Below are positions 6,214 to 7,165 of a stretch of 7,165 bases of DNA, one piece after another (positions within the stretch are counted from its first letter, which is position 1; the number at the start of each line of letters is the position of its first letter). Location: NCBI GenBank assembly GCA_016180765.1, contig JACPAP010000117.1, positions 1 to 7,165 of the forward strand, written 5' to 3'. The translations under genes were made by a program, and so were the position numbers. The notes under the pieces were generated by a model, which worked only from the letters and a program-made list of their open reading frames with translations, searched no databases and was not told where the DNA came from. This stretch comes from Gemmatimonadota bacterium (GTDB lineage Bacteria; Gemmatimonadota; Gemmatimonadetes; Gemmatimonadales; GWC2-71-9).

Positions 6214-7165
6214 CTATTGCGCCGCCTTGGGCGGGATGGCGCCCGTGCCGATCCAGTGGGCAAACCAGGTCCGGATCCGCTCCAGCCGGTCCACCAGCAG
6301 CCACGGCGGCCCGGTGCGCGAGAGCCCGTGCGAGCTTCGGGGATACCGCACGAACTCCACCGGCACGCCGCGTTTCTTCAGGGCCATGAACAGCTGCTCC
6401 GCGTCCGTGATGGGCACGCGGTAATCCTCCTCGCTGTGCACGATCAGGAGCGGCGTTCGGCGTTTTCATGTTCGTCACGTAGGTGAAAGGCGAGAGCGCC
6501 CGGTACAGCGAGTCCTGCTCCCAGGGGAACCCGCCGAACTCGTACTCGGTGAGCCCCTGCGCCTCCGATGAGCCGTACCAGGAGAACCAGTTGGAGATGG
6601 AGCGGTCGGTCTGGGCCACGGCGAAGCGGTTGGTATGACCGATGATCCAGTTGGTCATGAAGCCGCCGTACGACCCGCCCAGCACCGCCATCCGGGTCGT
6701 GTCCACCTGAGCGGTGCGGCGAATCACCTCGTCCACCGCGTTCATCAGGTCCTGGTAGTCCTCCATGCCCCAGCGCCTGCGCGTGGCGTAGGTGAAATCG
6801 TGCCCATAACCGGTAGAGCCGCGCGGGTTGGTGAAGAGGGTCCAGTACCCCTGGCCTGCGAGCATCTGGAACTCATGGAAGTACACGTGGCCGTACTGCC
6901 CATGCGGGCCGCCGTGGATGTAGAGAACGAGCGGATACTTCTTGCCCGCTTCGTAGCCGTAGGGTTGGTGCAGCCAGCCTTGGATCTTCAGGCCACCCAC
7001 ACTCTCGTACCAGAACGTGTCCGCCGGAATCGTGGTGACCTCGGTGAGGTATTTGTCGTTGAAGCTGGTGAGCCGCTTCTCGCCGCCGCCGTTACTCTGG
7101 GCGACGAACAGTTCGGTGAGGTGGGTGATGTCGCTCGACGTGTAGGCCATCATTCTGCCATCGGC
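6214..7165 (-). CDS. S9 family peptidase, C-terminal part, with one-base frameshift (5' end outside window)
   Basis: The frame is open from the window edge at 7165, beginning ADGRMMAYTSSD, the last blade of a beta-propeller, so the true start is outside. The alpha/beta hydrolase domain follows, with YIHGGPHGQYG at visible residues 82-92, NPRGSTGYG at 113-121 and the nucleophile Ser165 in GGSYGGFM (bases 6671-6673). At 6456-6457 an extra base breaks the frame after NMKTP. Dropping one T there restores TPTPLLIVHSEEDYRVP, carrying the catalytic Asp, then FVRYPRSSHGLSRTG with the catalytic His, ending at TAG 6214-6216. The uncorrected frame continues to about 6083 with unrelated Arg/Ala-rich sequence. 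The protein belongs to the acylaminoacyl/prolyl oligopeptidase type and differs clearly from the DPP4-like neighbour. If the frameshift is real the enzyme loses its Asp and His; a sequencing error is equally possible because only one base is involved. Confidence 0.88.

Overview
The window is high-GC, densely coding bacterial DNA. The abundance of S9 prolyl-oligopeptidase-family proteins, a Tll0287-like c-type haem lipoprotein and the codon usage suggest an uncultured soil or sediment lineage such as Gemmatimonadota. This placement is an inference from gene content; there is no rRNA or marker gene to confirm it.

Left part, plus strand (1-1048): the C-terminal end of an ArsR-family repressor is followed by arsM, an As(III) S-adenosylmethionine methyltransferase. 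The 51-base gap between them holds a perfect TATCAA-N6-TTGATA inverted repeat, a good candidate ArsR operator. Together they form a small arsenic-sensing and arsenic-methylating module.

Junction (1040-1169): a roughly 130-base near-perfect palindrome separates arsM from the convergent genes. Its outer 27-bp arms match at 26 of 27 positions and contain the final two codons and the TGA stop of both convergent genes.

Middle part, minus strand, in transcription order: a secreted DPP4-like S9 peptidase (5470-3149), a three-helix membrane protein of unknown function (3123-2629), a Tll0287-like lipoprotein with a CxxCH haem motif (2568-1969) and a class I SAM methyltransferase (1916-1161). The gaps are 25, 60 and 52 bases, so one transcript is plausible, although the products do not form an obvious pathway.

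Right part, minus strand: a truncated S9 peptidase (from beyond 7165 to 6214) carries a one-base frameshift between its catalytic Ser and its Asp/His. A palindromic repeat of 9-base units follows (6106-6192). Next is a COG2085-type NADP-binding oxidoreductase (6086-5543) that has lost about 35 central residues and its frame. Two adjacent lesions suggest local gene decay or assembly/sequencing error.

I do not see a complete new biological system here. The most unusual signals are the stop-codon-spanning palindrome, the internally deleted oxidoreductase and the operator placed between arsR and arsM.
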